A DNA stretch of 64,000 nt, from contig JACRJL010000001.1 in assembly GCA_016215445.1 (NCBI GenBank), forward strand, positions 62,001 through 126,000. The letters are read 5' to 3'. The stretch is from Candidatus Roizmanbacteria bacterium. Its GTDB lineage: Bacteria; Patescibacteriota; Microgenomatia; UBA1406; GWC2-37-13. Of this stretch, positions 17,153 to 24,406 are shown one piece after another. The position numbers were made by a program, and so were the translations under genes. Position 1 is the stretch's first letter. Every line of letters begins with the position of its first letter. The notes below the pieces were generated by a model, which searched no databases, was not told where the DNA came from, and was given only the letters and a program-made list of their open reading frames with translations.

Positions 17153-17740
17153 TTATAAAGAGTACATGAATTTTTCCGAAGCCAGTTCGTAGGAGAAAAG
17201 TTCGTCTTCATTAAACCAAACCTTAATTTCTTTTTCTCCGTCCTCGATCGTATCTGAAGCATGAATGAGATTACGAAGCGGTCTGTTTTGTTCATTAGCC
17301 AAGTCAATCGTATCATGGGAAAAATCGCCGCGTATTGTTCCTGGAGCAGCCAGGACAGGGATGGTATTACCAGATAGCTTTCTTACAATTTCTATGGCAT
17401 CGTAGCCTTCAACAACTGCCATAAAAACAGGGGACTCTTTAAAATAAGTGACGAGCCAGCTCTTGACGATTTTACCGATCGAAACCGCGTCATCTGTTTT
17501 AAAAATTTTTCTCGCATCCAAACCTTTCTTCTTGTAATTTGTTAACGTTCGTTCTCCTACTTTTTTAAACCAAGCCTCGGTTTCCGGATAGTGGGCGATT
17601 ACTTTTTCTTCAGTGGCCCATTCGAATTTGAGGCCGATTATTTTTAATCCGACGGTTTCGAAACGGCTTAATATCTTTCCGATGATGTCTCGTTGGACGC
17701 CGTCTGGTTTTATTATTAGTAAAGCTCTTTGTTTTTTCAT
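17153..17740 (-). CDS. ndk: Nucleoside-diphosphate kinase, long form (copy A)
   Basis: The 195-residue protein has the NDK start (ALLIIKPDGVQRDIIGKIL), the VEGYDAIEIVRKL helix, the TIPVLAAPGTIRGDFS segment and the catalytic His in RNLIHASDTIEDGEKEI. It should transfer phosphate between NTP and NDP through phospho-His. Typical NDKs have about 140-150 residues. This one carries an insertion of about 35-40 residues (TNYKKKGLDARKIFKTDDAV region) before the VEG motif. It is immediately downstream of a second NDK gene (adjacent stop and start at 17740), followed upstream by tmk. A heteromeric enzyme of the two copies is possible. Confidence 0.9.
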   Translation of the reverse strand: MKKQRALLIIKPDGVQRDIIGKILSRFETVGLKIIGLKFEWATEEKVIAHYPETEAWFKKVGERTLTNYKKKGLDARKIFKTDDAVSIGKIVKSWLVTYFKESPVFMAVVEGYDAIEIVRKLSGNTIPVLAAPGTIRGDFSHDTIDLANEQNRPLRNLIHASDTIEDGEKEIKVWFNEDELFSYELASEKFMYSL

Positions 17741-18321
17741 TATTTTAAATAAAGAGCGTCAATTTCACGCTCATAATTTTTAAACTCCGTTTTTGGAAAC
17801 CAATATTTTATCTCCCTTTCTGCTTCCTCGCGGTTTCCCGAGGCATGAACAAAAGTTTTTACAACGCGGTCCAAAGATGACGAAAGAGTAGAGGAATCAA
17901 ATGAATAGTCACTATGCAATGTACCGGTTTGAGCCAGTAATGGTATAGTATGACCTCTTAGTTTTCTGGCGATTTGGATTGCATCAGGCCCCTCCCAGAC
18001 CATGGCAACTATCGGTCCCTCCATCCAGTATTTAATTAATCTTTCGTAAACAAAAGTCCCAAGTTTTTCCGGATCATCAGTTCCCAAATTTTGTTTGACA
18101 TCAGCCCCACTTTGTTTGAACGAAGAAAGGGTTTTTTCTCCCATTTCCTTAATCCATTCAGGCGTTCCAGGATAGTGGTTTTTGATGACTTGGGCGTCAG
18201 GACGAAGCATTTTAGCTACCATTAATTTGAGGCCGACGTTTTCAAAAGTAGTGATAATTGTTCCTATAAGGCCGCGTTTAACGGCATCGGGTTTAATTAT
18301 TATTAAAGTTTTTTCAATCAT
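17740..18321 (-). CDS. ndk: Nucleoside-diphosphate kinase, long form (copy B)
   Basis: The 193-residue protein has the NDK N-terminus (TLIIIKPDAVKRGLIGTIIT), VWEGPDAIQIARKLRGHTIP and the catalytic His in KTFVHASGNREEAEREIKYW. It has the same extra block as the neighbouring copy (LSSFKQSGADVKQNLGTDDP). The two proteins are clearly paralogous but diverged through most of their length, so the duplication is not recent. Its ATG overlaps the tmk stop by 4 bp (18318-18321), and copy A starts at its last base, so tmk, ndk B and ndk A form a tight unit for making NTPs and dTTP. Confidence 0.9.
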   Translation of the reverse strand: MIEKTLIIIKPDAVKRGLIGTIITTFENVGLKLMVAKMLRPDAQVIKNHYPGTPEWIKEMGEKTLSSFKQSGADVKQNLGTDDPEKLGTFVYERLIKYWMEGPIVAMVWEGPDAIQIARKLRGHTIPLLAQTGTLHSDYSFDSSTLSSSLDRVVKTFVHASGNREEAEREIKYWFPKTEFKNYEREIDALYLK

Positions 18322-18905
18322 GGTAATATATTATAGATGTCTTTTGTAATCTCTTCAATGCCTTGGTTGCCGTCGATATTTATCCACTTAGCCCAAATTT
18401 GATCTTGGACGAGTTTATTATATTGGTCATAAGTTTTTCTGATGAAATCAAAATCTTTTTCTCGGCGGTTTTTTTCCTTGGCTTCAGTACCTTTACGTTT
18501 TATGGCAATATCCGGGTCGACGTTCAAATAATATACAGCATCAGGAAGCTCTATATTAAAGTTTTGGGCGAAGTCTAAAGCCATCGGAAAAGGAATCCCT
18601 TCAAGCGTCTGGTAACAAAGAGTAGTTGTAAAATAACGGTCGGCAATAATAATTTCGTTTTTTCTTTTTTCCGCAATCATAGTCGCATCCATAATAAACT
18701 GTAAAGTGTAAAGTAGAAATTGTTGTTGGGCTGTTAGATTCTTGTTTTGATAGAGAAATTCCTTAATTAATCGTCCGACGTTTCTTTCGTAGTCAGGATA
18801 TTTTATTAGACTGGCCTTTTTTCCATTGTCTTGAATCATTTTAAGAAGGTTTTTAGCCTGAGTTTCACACCCGGCACCGTCAATTCCCTCTATTACTATG
18901 AACAT
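18318..18905 (-). CDS. tmk: Thymidylate kinase with a non-canonical Walker A
   Basis: I place the start at ATG 18905 (195 residues); the ORF-track start at 19178 would read through the tRNA-Arg gene and a structured spacer. The protein opens with FIVIEGIDGAGCETQAKNL and has DRYFTTTLCYQTLEG (DRY motif) and VYYLNVDPDIAIKRKGTEAK (lid). This is the Tmk family, which phosphorylates dTMP to dTDP. The P-loop normally reads GxDGxGKSTQ; here the Lys is Cys and the Ser is Glu (codons TGT GAA), so the key phosphate-binding Lys is absent. Other motifs are kept, which argues for function with altered ATP binding. It is followed by two ndk genes. Confidence 0.85.
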   Translation of the reverse strand: MFIVIEGIDGAGCETQAKNLLKMIQDNGKKASLIKYPDYERNVGRLIKEFLYQNKNLTAQQQFLLYTLQFIMDATMIAEKRKNEIIIADRYFTTTLCYQTLEGIPFPMALDFAQNFNIELPDAVYYLNVDPDIAIKRKGTEAKEKNRREKDFDFIRKTYDQYNKLVQDQIWAKWINIDGNQGIEEITKDIYNILP

Positions 18906-18918
18906 GAATAAAGTATAG

Positions 18919-18953
18919 AAAGTCAAAAGGCAAAAGTCAAAAGGCAAAAGCGA
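18919..18953. repeat. Heptanucleotide repeat run upstream of tmk
   Basis: AAAGTCA AAAGGCA AAAGTCA AAAGGCA AAAGCGA: five 7-nt units starting 14 bp upstream of the tmk start codon. It joins directly to the 22-bp direct repeat at 18947. Confidence 0.75.
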
Positions 18954-18968
18954 AGATATCAAATTTTT
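18947..18968 (+). repeat. 22-bp direct repeat, left copy
   Basis: AAAGCGAAGATATCAAATTTTT occurs here and again at 20013-20034. The copies flank the tRNA-Arg and sortase genes. Confidence 0.7.
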
Positions 18969-19064
18969 ATAGGTGTCACGAATGAAAAGTGTCTTCGAGA
19001 AGCGGATTGCGGCGTAGGCCGCAGAGCCTCGCAGAAGAAAAGGTTCATGAGTGACAGAATCTAT
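18969..19064. repeat. Structured inverted-repeat element before tRNA-Arg
   Basis: ATAGGTGTCAC (18969) and GTGACAGAATCTAT (19051) form imperfect outer arms. A perfect hairpin, TGCGGC-GTAG-GCCGCA, sits in the middle at 19008-19023. No gene overlaps it if tmk starts at 18905. It may be a repeat element, a terminator or an RNA structure. Confidence 0.5.
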
Positions 19065-19088
19065 AAATCTGTTAAAATATAGATTATA

Positions 19089-19160
19089 GCTCCCATAGTT
19101 CAACGGATAGAACAAGCCCGTCCTAAGGGTTAGATGGTGGTCCAATTCCGCCTGGGAGCA
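19089..19160 (+). tRNA. tRNA-Arg (anticodon CCT)
   Basis: The acceptor arms GCTCCCA and TGGGAGC pair fully. The anticodon stem AGCCC/GGGTT holds loop GTCCTAA with anticodon CCT, reading AGG. The T-arm is GTGGTCCAATTCCGCC-like. The discriminator is A19160 and no CCA is encoded. The sortase start codon is only 3 bp downstream. Confidence 0.92.
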
Positions 19161-19162
19161 CA

Positions 19163-19912
19163 ATGAAAAACGCAACAAAACTTTCTCATAAACATATAAT
19201 TCGTCATCACATTCACAGGGTGACTTCTAGTGAGTATTTTAGAGTCTTGGTTTTACGCACCCTCGGTAATTTTTTGCTTTTTTCTTCGCTTTTTTTGATT
19301 GGAAAAACTTTATATTCTCCCGTTCGTGAAGAAATTAAATATTTTATTAATGCAAAGCTCCAAAAAAAATATGTAGTAGCTGAAAAGATTGATAGTATTG
19401 AGCTTCCCGAACCGGGAAATAAAGGGCTTTTGGCTAAAGCGTTTAACTTCAAACCGATTGAAGTTTTAGCACCGCAAGACCCCCAGTTCAGCATTGTTAT
19501 TCCCAAAATCGGCGCCAACGCGAAGATTTTTGGGAATACGAATGCCGCCGACGAAAAGGAATATTTGAATGTTTTAGAAAAAGGAGTCGCCCATGCCGCG
19601 GGAACGGCTTATCCCGGAGAAGGTGGGCACATATTTCTTTTTGCCCACTCGACAGACTATTTTTGGAATGTGGGTAATTATAATGCTGTTTTTTACCTTC
19701 TTTACAAGTTGGAAAAAAACGACGAAGTCGACCTTTTCTATGATGGTCAGCGTCACGTCTACAGGGTAATAGGGACAGAGATAGTCGATCCTTCTCAAGT
19801 TCAGTATCTGACGAGAAAAACCAACCGGGAATTTTTGACTTTACAAACTTGCTGGCCGCCAGGCACAACCCTAAAGCGTCTTCTTGTGTTTGCCGTTCGC
19901 GTTGCTGAATAG
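19163..19912 (+). CDS. Sortase family transpeptidase
   Basis: The 249-residue protein has a His-rich cytoplasmic N-terminus (LSHKHIIRHHIHRV), one membrane helix (TLGNFLLFSSLFLIGKTLY) and a sortase beta-barrel. The catalytic His lies in GHIFLFAHSTDYFW, the Cys in FLTLQTCWPPGTT and the Arg in TLKRLLVFAV. It should cleave an LPxTG-like signal and attach the protein to the envelope. The class cannot be fixed by eye. A matching LPQSG sorting signal is found in the cohesin protein at 54727-55356. The start codon follows the tRNA-Arg gene by 3 bp, so it probably depends on the tRNA transcript. Confidence 0.92.
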   Translation: MKNATKLSHKHIIRHHIHRVTSSEYFRVLVLRTLGNFLLFSSLFLIGKTLYSPVREEIKYFINAKLQKKYVVAEKIDSIELPEPGNKGLLAKAFNFKPIEVLAPQDPQFSIVIPKIGANAKIFGNTNAADEKEYLNVLEKGVAHAAGTAYPGEGGHIFLFAHSTDYFWNVGNYNAVFYLLYKLEKNDEVDLFYDGQRHVYRVIGTEIVDPSQVQYLTRKTNREFLTLQTCWPPGTTLKRLLVFAVRVAE

Positions 19913-19925
19913 GTAAAGACTCGGT

Positions 19926-20087
19926 GGTATCAATTTTTATCACACGAGAGTCTCACCACTTCGTGGTCCCCTCGAAAGTGAAAAAATTGTTCCCACCTCG
20001 TCTTCAGAGTAGAAAGCGAAGATATCAAATTTTTTTCACTTTTGGGGTGTAGGGGTCCCCACTGTGACAAAAAATTTCGGTATCAAG
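19926..20087. repeat. Two tandem inverted-repeat units between convergent genes
   Basis: Unit 1 pairs GGTATCAATTTTTATCAC (19926-19943) with GTGAAAAAATTGTTCCC (19978-19994). Unit 2 pairs GATATCAAATTTTTTTCAC (20021-20039) with GTGACAAAAAATTTCGGTATC (20064-20084). Both share a GATATC/AATTTTT/CAC pattern and lie between the sortase and PEGA stops, so they could serve as a two-way terminator. The right copy of the 22-bp direct repeat (20013-20034) overlaps unit 2. Confidence 0.6.
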
Positions 20088-20090
20088 CTT

Positions 20091-21275
20091 TTAACGAATT
20101 CCAACTAGGTAGAGATCGGGGAGCTTGTTGGCTTCGGGGTTAAGGTTGGCGAGAACTATAATTTTTCCGTCCGACGTCGGTGTAAAAAAATTAGCTTCGA
20201 AAGGGCCAGAATAGACTGTTTGTCTATTGGCATTGTCATAATCGGCGATTGATATCTTCTTTTCCTCGTCAATCACGAGATGTTTTGAATCAGAGTACCA
20301 TTGAACCGATTGGTCAGTCAGCGAATTAAGCGCCGACGGATTTGTAACTTCGTAATTTTTGTCTTCTTTTTTGTCATAGACATACAAGCTATTTCTTTTT
20401 AAACTTCTCGTTTCTGCGGTTTGGTTTGTGGCAATTAAAGGAGGAGTAATCATTGGCGGTAGGGTGATATTATCCAAGGCACGATATAAAACCTTGATTT
20501 CGTTAGGAGAAAAAGAAATCACCTTAAATGAGTCTGAAGCCACTTTGGCAAATTCTAAAGGATAGGTTTCCAGTATTTTTAGGAAATCATCTTTTTTTTG
20601 TTTTTCCCACGCTGCGATAAGAGTCTGTTTTGAGGTTAAGGGTAGACTCAAGACTTCCTGATTCTCTTCTTCAAGAGACAGAAGATAAGCGAGGCTTTCA
20701 CTCTCTGTGCCAAATTCAAAGATGGCTTGTTTGAGGTCGGGTGAGACAGAAACAAGAACCTGGGAAAAATCAACTGACTCTGGTAAAAGGCTTTTTTTAA
20801 CAATAGTTTTTAAAGGGGCAAAGAATGGTAGTTGGCCTCTGGCCGCTTCAAAAAGATAGACACCTTCTTGGGCAAGAATGATCATTTTGTCATTATCCTG
20901 CATAGGGACTGCTTTTATAACACCCAAATTAGTAAGGGGGGAAAGGCTTGGATTAATCGGAAACAAAACCGCATCAAGGTTTATGACAAGTTCACCTTTA
21001 AGATTGACTTTTCTACTCCAACTTGTATATCCGTCTTTTTTAATATCGACTTGATAGTCTCCCGGTGACAAAGTTAGGTTGGCATCTGTAACGCCTTTAA
21101 GAAGGTCATTCAGATATATTTTGGCGGTTTTCGGAGAAGAGGTAATAGCAATAATTCCAGTTGAAGAAAAGGTTCTACTTCTATAATCCAACCGGTATCC
21201 CCGGGCATAAGCAATGACTAGACCTAATATAGTTACAAATAGGATAAAAAATATCAATCTGGATAATAGTCTCAT
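20091..21275 (-). CDS. PEGA-domain membrane-anchored protein with beta-propeller-like region
   Basis: The 394-residue protein has an N-terminal anchor (LIFFILFVTILGLVIAYARG) and a PEGA domain at about 38-110 (ITSSPKTAKIYLNDLLKGVT, then LSPGDYQVDIKKDGYTSW). The rest, about 270 residues, contains repeated hydrophobic strand segments such as SVQWYSDSKHLVIDEEKKIS and looks like a WD/TolB-type propeller. PEGA domains are common in surface proteins and are thought to bind ligands or stabilise the envelope. The gene is divergent from mreB with overlapping -10 boxes. Expected location is outside the membrane. The ligand is unknown. Confidence 0.78.
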   Translation of the reverse strand: MRLLSRLIFFILFVTILGLVIAYARGYRLDYRSRTFSSTGIIAITSSPKTAKIYLNDLLKGVTDANLTLSPGDYQVDIKKDGYTSWSRKVNLKGELVINLDAVLFPINPSLSPLTNLGVIKAVPMQDNDKMIILAQEGVYLFEAARGQLPFFAPLKTIVKKSLLPESVDFSQVLVSVSPDLKQAIFEFGTESESLAYLLSLEEENQEVLSLPLTSKQTLIAAWEKQKKDDFLKILETYPLEFAKVASDSFKVISFSPNEIKVLYRALDNITLPPMITPPLIATNQTAETRSLKRNSLYVYDKKEDKNYEVTNPSALNSLTDQSVQWYSDSKHLVIDEEKKISIADYDNANRQTVYSGPFEANFFTPTSDGKIIVLANLNPEANKLPDLYLVGIR

Positions 21276-21289
21276 ATTTTGCCCTACAT

Positions 21290-21299
21290 ATTATACAAT
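21290..21299. promoter_or_regulatory. Overlapping divergent -10 boxes (PEGA gene and mreB)
   Basis: ATTATA (21290-21295) is TATAAT on the minus strand, 14 nt before ATG 21275. TACAAT (21294-21299) lies 7 nt before the mreB ATG at 21307. Confidence 0.5.
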
Positions 21300-21306
21300 A
21301 ATTGAT

Positions 21307-22335
21307 ATGTTCTTTCGTAGCAAAATTGGTATTGATCTTGGGACTGCTAATACTCTTGTTTACATCAAAGGAGAAGGGATTGTTTTGAATGAACCGACTG
21401 TCGTGGCGTATTCGATTGAAGATCTATCTATGGCTAGGCAGGGTAAAAAAATCTTAGCTGTCGGCGACGATGCCCGGGAAATGTTGGGTCGGACTCCAGG
21501 TTCAATTATTGTTTCCAGGCCGATGAAAGAAGGCGTTATTGCCGATTATACAACCACTTCGGCCATGATAACTTATTTTTTAAAAAAAGCCTTAAAAGGC
21601 AGCGTACTTTGGCCGGAGGTAATGATTTCCATTCCAGGCGGATCGTCTCAAGTGGAGAAGCGAGCCGTCGTAGCAGCCTGTAAACAGGCGGGAGCAAGTA
21701 ATGTCTATTTAATTGAAGAACCGTTGGCCGCGGCAATCGGTGCCAAAATCCCTATTTCTCAGGCATCAGGCCACATGATTATTAACATAGGTGGTGGTAC
21801 AACAGAGGTGGCGGTAATTTCCCTAGGCCAACTAGTGGTTTACAAAACCATTCGCGTTGCCGGGACAAAGCTAGACGAGGCCATCATTCACCATCTGCGT
21901 AAAAAACACAATATTATTATCGGAGAAAGGACGGCAGAGGACATCAAAATAAAGATAGGCAATGCTTTCATCGAGTCGAGTGGAATTGAAGGGAGAAAGA
22001 TGGAAGTGAAAGGCCGTGATTTTCAATCTGGATTGCCCAAGATTTTTGACATTGACGAGGTTTCTGTCAACGAAGCTATGGTTAAATCTTTAAAACTAAT
22101 TTTAGAAGGAGTCAAAGAAGTCCTGTCTCAAACACCGCCTGAACTGGCGGCCGACATTGTCGATAAAGGGATTGTCTTGTCAGGAGGCACTAGTCTTTTA
22201 ACAAATATTGACAGGTATGTTACTTACTATACAGGTGTTTCCTCTTTTGTCGTTGACGAACCGTTGTTTTGCGTTATTAGAGGAGTAGGGATGGCGATTG
22301 AGAATTTAGACAGTTTTAAACAATCTATCCGATAG
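21307..22335 (+). CDS. mreB: Rod-shape actin homologue MreB
   Basis: I choose ATG 21307 (342 residues, the family's normal length); the track start at 21214 lies upstream of the -10 box. The protein begins with KIGIDLGTANTLVYIKGEGI (phosphate 1 motif) and has IEEPLAAAIGAKIPI, HMIINIGGGTTEVAVISLGQ (phosphate 2) and DKGIVLSGGTSLLTNIDRYV (adenosine motif). MreB polymerises under the membrane and guides wall synthesis. No mreC, mreD or rodA follows; the next gene is a WecG/TagA glycosyltransferase after 226 bp of AT-rich spacer. Confidence 0.95.
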   Translation: MFFRSKIGIDLGTANTLVYIKGEGIVLNEPTVVAYSIEDLSMARQGKKILAVGDDAREMLGRTPGSIIVSRPMKEGVIADYTTTSAMITYFLKKALKGSVLWPEVMISIPGGSSQVEKRAVVAACKQAGASNVYLIEEPLAAAIGAKIPISQASGHMIINIGGGTTEVAVISLGQLVVYKTIRVAGTKLDEAIIHHLRKKHNIIIGERTAEDIKIKIGNAFIESSGIEGRKMEVKGRDFQSGLPKIFDIDEVSVNEAMVKSLKLILEGVKEVLSQTPPELAADIVDKGIVLSGGTSLLTNIDRYVTYYTGVSSFVVDEPLFCVIRGVGMAIENLDSFKQSIR

Positions 22336-22351
22336 TATTAGATGAAATATA

Positions 22352-22400
22352 AAATTTCAAATATCAAATTTCAAATAGGAATCCAAAAATAATAAATTAA
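22352..22400. repeat. Heptanucleotide repeat run after mreB
   Basis: AAATTTC AAATATC AAATTTC AAATAGG AATCCAA AAATAAT AAATTAA: seven 7-nt units. The 226-bp spacer between mreB and the next gene holds this run, a second run at 22513, and otherwise only AT-rich sequence. Confidence 0.7.
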
Positions 22401-22512
22401 AATACTTATAGTATTATTTATTATTATAATGTTAGTTTTGCTTTAAAATCAAGATTTAGTTTGATAAAATAGTCAACAAACACAATAAAAATTTTGAACA
22501 AAAGTGCTTTTA

Positions 22513-22540
22513 TATTTAACATTTAAAATTTAATATTTAG
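22513..22540. repeat. Heptanucleotide repeat run before the WecG-like gene
   Basis: TATTTAA CATTTAA AATTTAA TATTTAG: four 7-nt units just upstream of the probable -10 box TATAAT at 22543-22548. Confidence 0.65.
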
Positions 22541-22542
22541 CT

Positions 22543-22548
22543 TATAAT
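22543..22548 (+). promoter_or_regulatory. Probable -10 box for the WecG/TagA gene
   Basis: TATAAT ends 13 nt before ATG 22562, with no convincing Shine-Dalgarno sequence between. Confidence 0.45.
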
Positions 22549-22561
22549 AAATATCAAATAA

Positions 22562-23305
22562 ATGAAATCAAACAAGCTCTTAGGAATCACTATTTTGTCT
22601 GATAACAAAACCATTATCCTAGAGAAAATTATAAAATACATAGGTTCACCTAAGGGTTTTTTTCATATTGTCTCTCTCAACCCGGAAAATTTAGTTATTA
22701 CTCAAGAGAATGAGGAATTTAAAAAGGTTGTTGAGACAGCCCAAATTAAGATAGTTGATGGTATAGGGACTGTCCTGGCAGGCCGATTACTAAATTTGAG
22801 CCTTGAAAGGTTAACCGGTGTTGACCTAATGGATAATCTAATAAATTTAGTTGCCAATATGCGCTTAAGAGTGATGTTAATCGGTGGAAAACCAAATTTA
22901 GCACTGGATCTATCTAAGTGCTACGAGGACAAATATCCTGAAGCTAAATTTTTAGGCCTTGAGGGAATAAAAGATATTAAAAGCCCCAAGATAGAGGAAG
23001 AAAAAGCGATATTTTCAATAGTGACCGACTATAAGCCCCATGTGGTATTCATCTCTTTTGGTTCTCCTGACCAGGAACTATGGTTGGCCCGTCATAGCAG
23101 TAAATTTTCCGGAATTGTCGTTATGGGTGTTGGAGGAGCATTTGATTATTTGTCGGGAAGAATAAGTCGAGCACCAAGATTATTTCAAAAAATCGGAATA
23201 GAATGGTTTTATCGCCTTATTAGTCAGCCTTGGCGTTGGAAAAGACAGCTACGTCTTCTCAAATTTATAAAACTAGTTTTAGAGCAAAAATGGACAAAGA
23301 ATTAG
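22562..23305 (+). CDS. WecG/TagA/CpsF-family glycosyltransferase (GT26)
   Basis: The 247-residue protein matches the GT26 pattern along its whole length: FHIVSLNPENLVITQENEEF, the IVDGIGTVLAGRLL region with the catalytic Asp, LTGVDLMDNLINLV, the VMLIGGKPNLALDL Rossmann strand, and VGVGGAFDYLSGRISRAPRL followed by GIEWFYRLISQPWRWKRQ. Relatives transfer N-acetyl-mannosamine(uronic acid) or glucose to lipid-linked GlcNAc in wall teichoic acid or polysaccharide synthesis. The membrane-associated basic C-terminus is present. The downstream nucleotidyltransferase starts inside its last codons (16-bp overlap). Confidence 0.92.
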   Translation: MKSNKLLGITILSDNKTIILEKIIKYIGSPKGFFHIVSLNPENLVITQENEEFKKVVETAQIKIVDGIGTVLAGRLLNLSLERLTGVDLMDNLINLVANMRLRVMLIGGKPNLALDLSKCYEDKYPEAKFLGLEGIKDIKSPKIEEEKAIFSIVTDYKPHVVFISFGSPDQELWLARHSSKFSGIVVMGVGGAFDYLSGRISRAPRLFQKIGIEWFYRLISQPWRWKRQLRLLKFIKLVLEQKWTKN

Positions 23306-24108
23306 CTTCAGTAATCAAGTATTTCGCCTTTTTTGACTACTTTCCCGAATTTGTCGACGTTTATACCTTTTTTCCGAGGAAAATTTCCAAAAAACAGCTA
23401 AAAAACTTGATTGAAGCTAATAAATATACTGTAGGGGAGTATAGTAAAAACAAGGTTAAAAGTCAAAAATCTAAAGTCAAAATTTCGCGAAAAAAACTGG
23501 ACAATTGGAGATTTAGAACATATATTTGGCTAATTTCTTTATTCCCGCAAATAAAATTAGTGGGTCTATCTGGATCAATATCCATGATGAACGCCGATTT
23601 AGACGATGATATAGATTTATTTATAATTACGAAAAAGCAACGTTTATTTACGGGGAGATTTTTAGCCACGATAATAGCTTTTATTATAGGTTTAAAAAGA
23701 CCATTAGGGCTGAAAAAAGCCTCGAATAAAGTTTGCTTAAATCTTTTCTTTGACGAAGGTAATCTGAAAATCCCCAAGTTCAAACAGAGTAAATTTGTCG
23801 GTCACGAAGTACTTCAAATGAAGCCGATTATTAATAAAGATTATACTTATGAAAGGTTTTTATACGAAAATAGATGGGTAGTGCGATTTTTTCCGAATAC
23901 GAGTTGGATTATGTTAAAAGTCAAAATCCAAAAGTCAAGAGTACAAGTTAAAAGTCAAAACTTTTCACTTCTATCTTTTAATTTTATAGAATTAATCTTT
24001 AAGAAGGCACAGTTATTTATGATTAATCGTCATCGTACGACTGAGCTAATTTCAAACACCCAGCTCTGGTTTCATCCTGATGATTTTGAGAAGAAGATTA
24101 AATTTTAA
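23290..24108 (+). CDS. Nucleotidyltransferase-fold protein with repeat-derived insertions
   Basis: I choose ATG 23290 (272 residues), which overlaps the end of the GT26 gene by 16 bp. The core is a Pol beta-type nucleotidyltransferase signature, LVGLSGSISMMNADLDDDID (GS followed by a D-x-D pattern), with strand VCLNLFFDEG and Trp/Arg-rich helices after it. The substrate is unknown. Two lysine-rich stretches (KNKVKSQKSKVKISRKK at about 55-71 and KVKIQKSRVQVKSQNF at about 209-225) are encoded by AAAGTCA-type heptanucleotide repeats at 23459-23486 and 23917-23958. They look like insertions into loops. The gene ends in a palindromic TTAA shared with the convergent next gene. Confidence 0.75.
   Translation: MDKELASVIKYFAFFDYFPEFVDVYTFFPRKISKKQLKNLIEANKYTVGEYSKNKVKSQKSKVKISRKKLDNWRFRTYIWLISLFPQIKLVGLSGSISMMNADLDDDIDLFIITKKQRLFTGRFLATIIAFIIGLKRPLGLKKASNKVCLNLFFDEGNLKIPKFKQSKFVGHEVLQMKPIINKDYTYERFLYENRWVVRFFPNTSWIMLKVKIQKSRVQVKSQNFSLLSFNFIELIFKKAQLFMINRHRTTELISNTQLWFHPDDFEKKIKF
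23459..23486. repeat. Heptanucleotide repeat inside the nucleotidyltransferase gene (first)
   Basis: AAAGTCA AAAATCT AAAGTCA AAATTTC, translated in frame as part of KVKSQKSKVKIS. The same unit appears upstream of tmk. Confidence 0.75.
23917..23958. repeat. Heptanucleotide repeat inside the nucleotidyltransferase gene (second)
   Basis: AAAGTCA AAATCCA AAAGTCA AGAGTAC AAGTTAA AAGTCAA: six 7-nt units, in frame, encoding a Lys/Gln/Ser-rich stretch. Confidence 0.75.
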
Positions 24109-24392
24109 GCCTCTTTCATGTAGCAAGTACCTAGGCCAGCCGCCTCGAGTTGATCCATGATAGTTTCCGCCCGTTTTACGTCGATTTTTAAGGACTCTGA
24201 CAACTGTTTTGAGGAAATTTCATCTGCTTTGTCCATAACTTCAACGGCTTTGGAAAATAAAGGATCCCTTTCGACTTTTACAGTTTTGGTTTCAGACATT
24301 TTTGGACCGTCTGAATGAGGAGATTCCAAATTTTTCAAACGAGAATCAATGTCATCGAGTTTTTTCAAAATTACTTTTACAGATTCGTCCAT
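24105..24392 (-). CDS. Small winged-helix protein resembling the FtsK gamma domain
   Basis: The 95-residue protein has an N-terminal coiled-coil helix (VKVILKKLDDIDSRLKNLES), a linker, and a C-terminal region ADEISSKQLSESLKIDVKRA + ETIMDQLEAAGLG. This follows the FtsK gamma / winged-helix pattern (a short helix, a turn, and an R-A-x-x-I-x-D-Q-L-E recognition helix). DNA binding is therefore likely. Whether it binds KOPS-like sites or is a general regulator cannot be told. No FtsK motor domain is fused. A minus-strand TATAAT lies 8 nt before its ATG. Its stop overlaps the convergent nucleotidyltransferase stop. Confidence 0.7.
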   Translation of the reverse strand: MDESVKVILKKLDDIDSRLKNLESPHSDGPKMSETKTVKVERDPLFSKAVEVMDKADEISSKQLSESLKIDVKRAETIMDQLEAAGLGTCYMKEA

Positions 24393-24400
24393 AGGAAAAT

Positions 24401-24406
24401 ATTATA
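24401..24406 (-). promoter_or_regulatory. -10 box close to start codon (winged-helix gene)
   Basis: TATAAT on the minus strand ends 8 nt before ATG 24392. This predicts a leader of at most a few bases. Confidence 0.5.

Noticed and set aside
18906-19178. N-terminal extension of tmk in the ORF track
   Set aside because: It would translate through the heptad run, the hairpin spacer and tRNA-Arg; Tmk homology starts exactly at ATG 18905.
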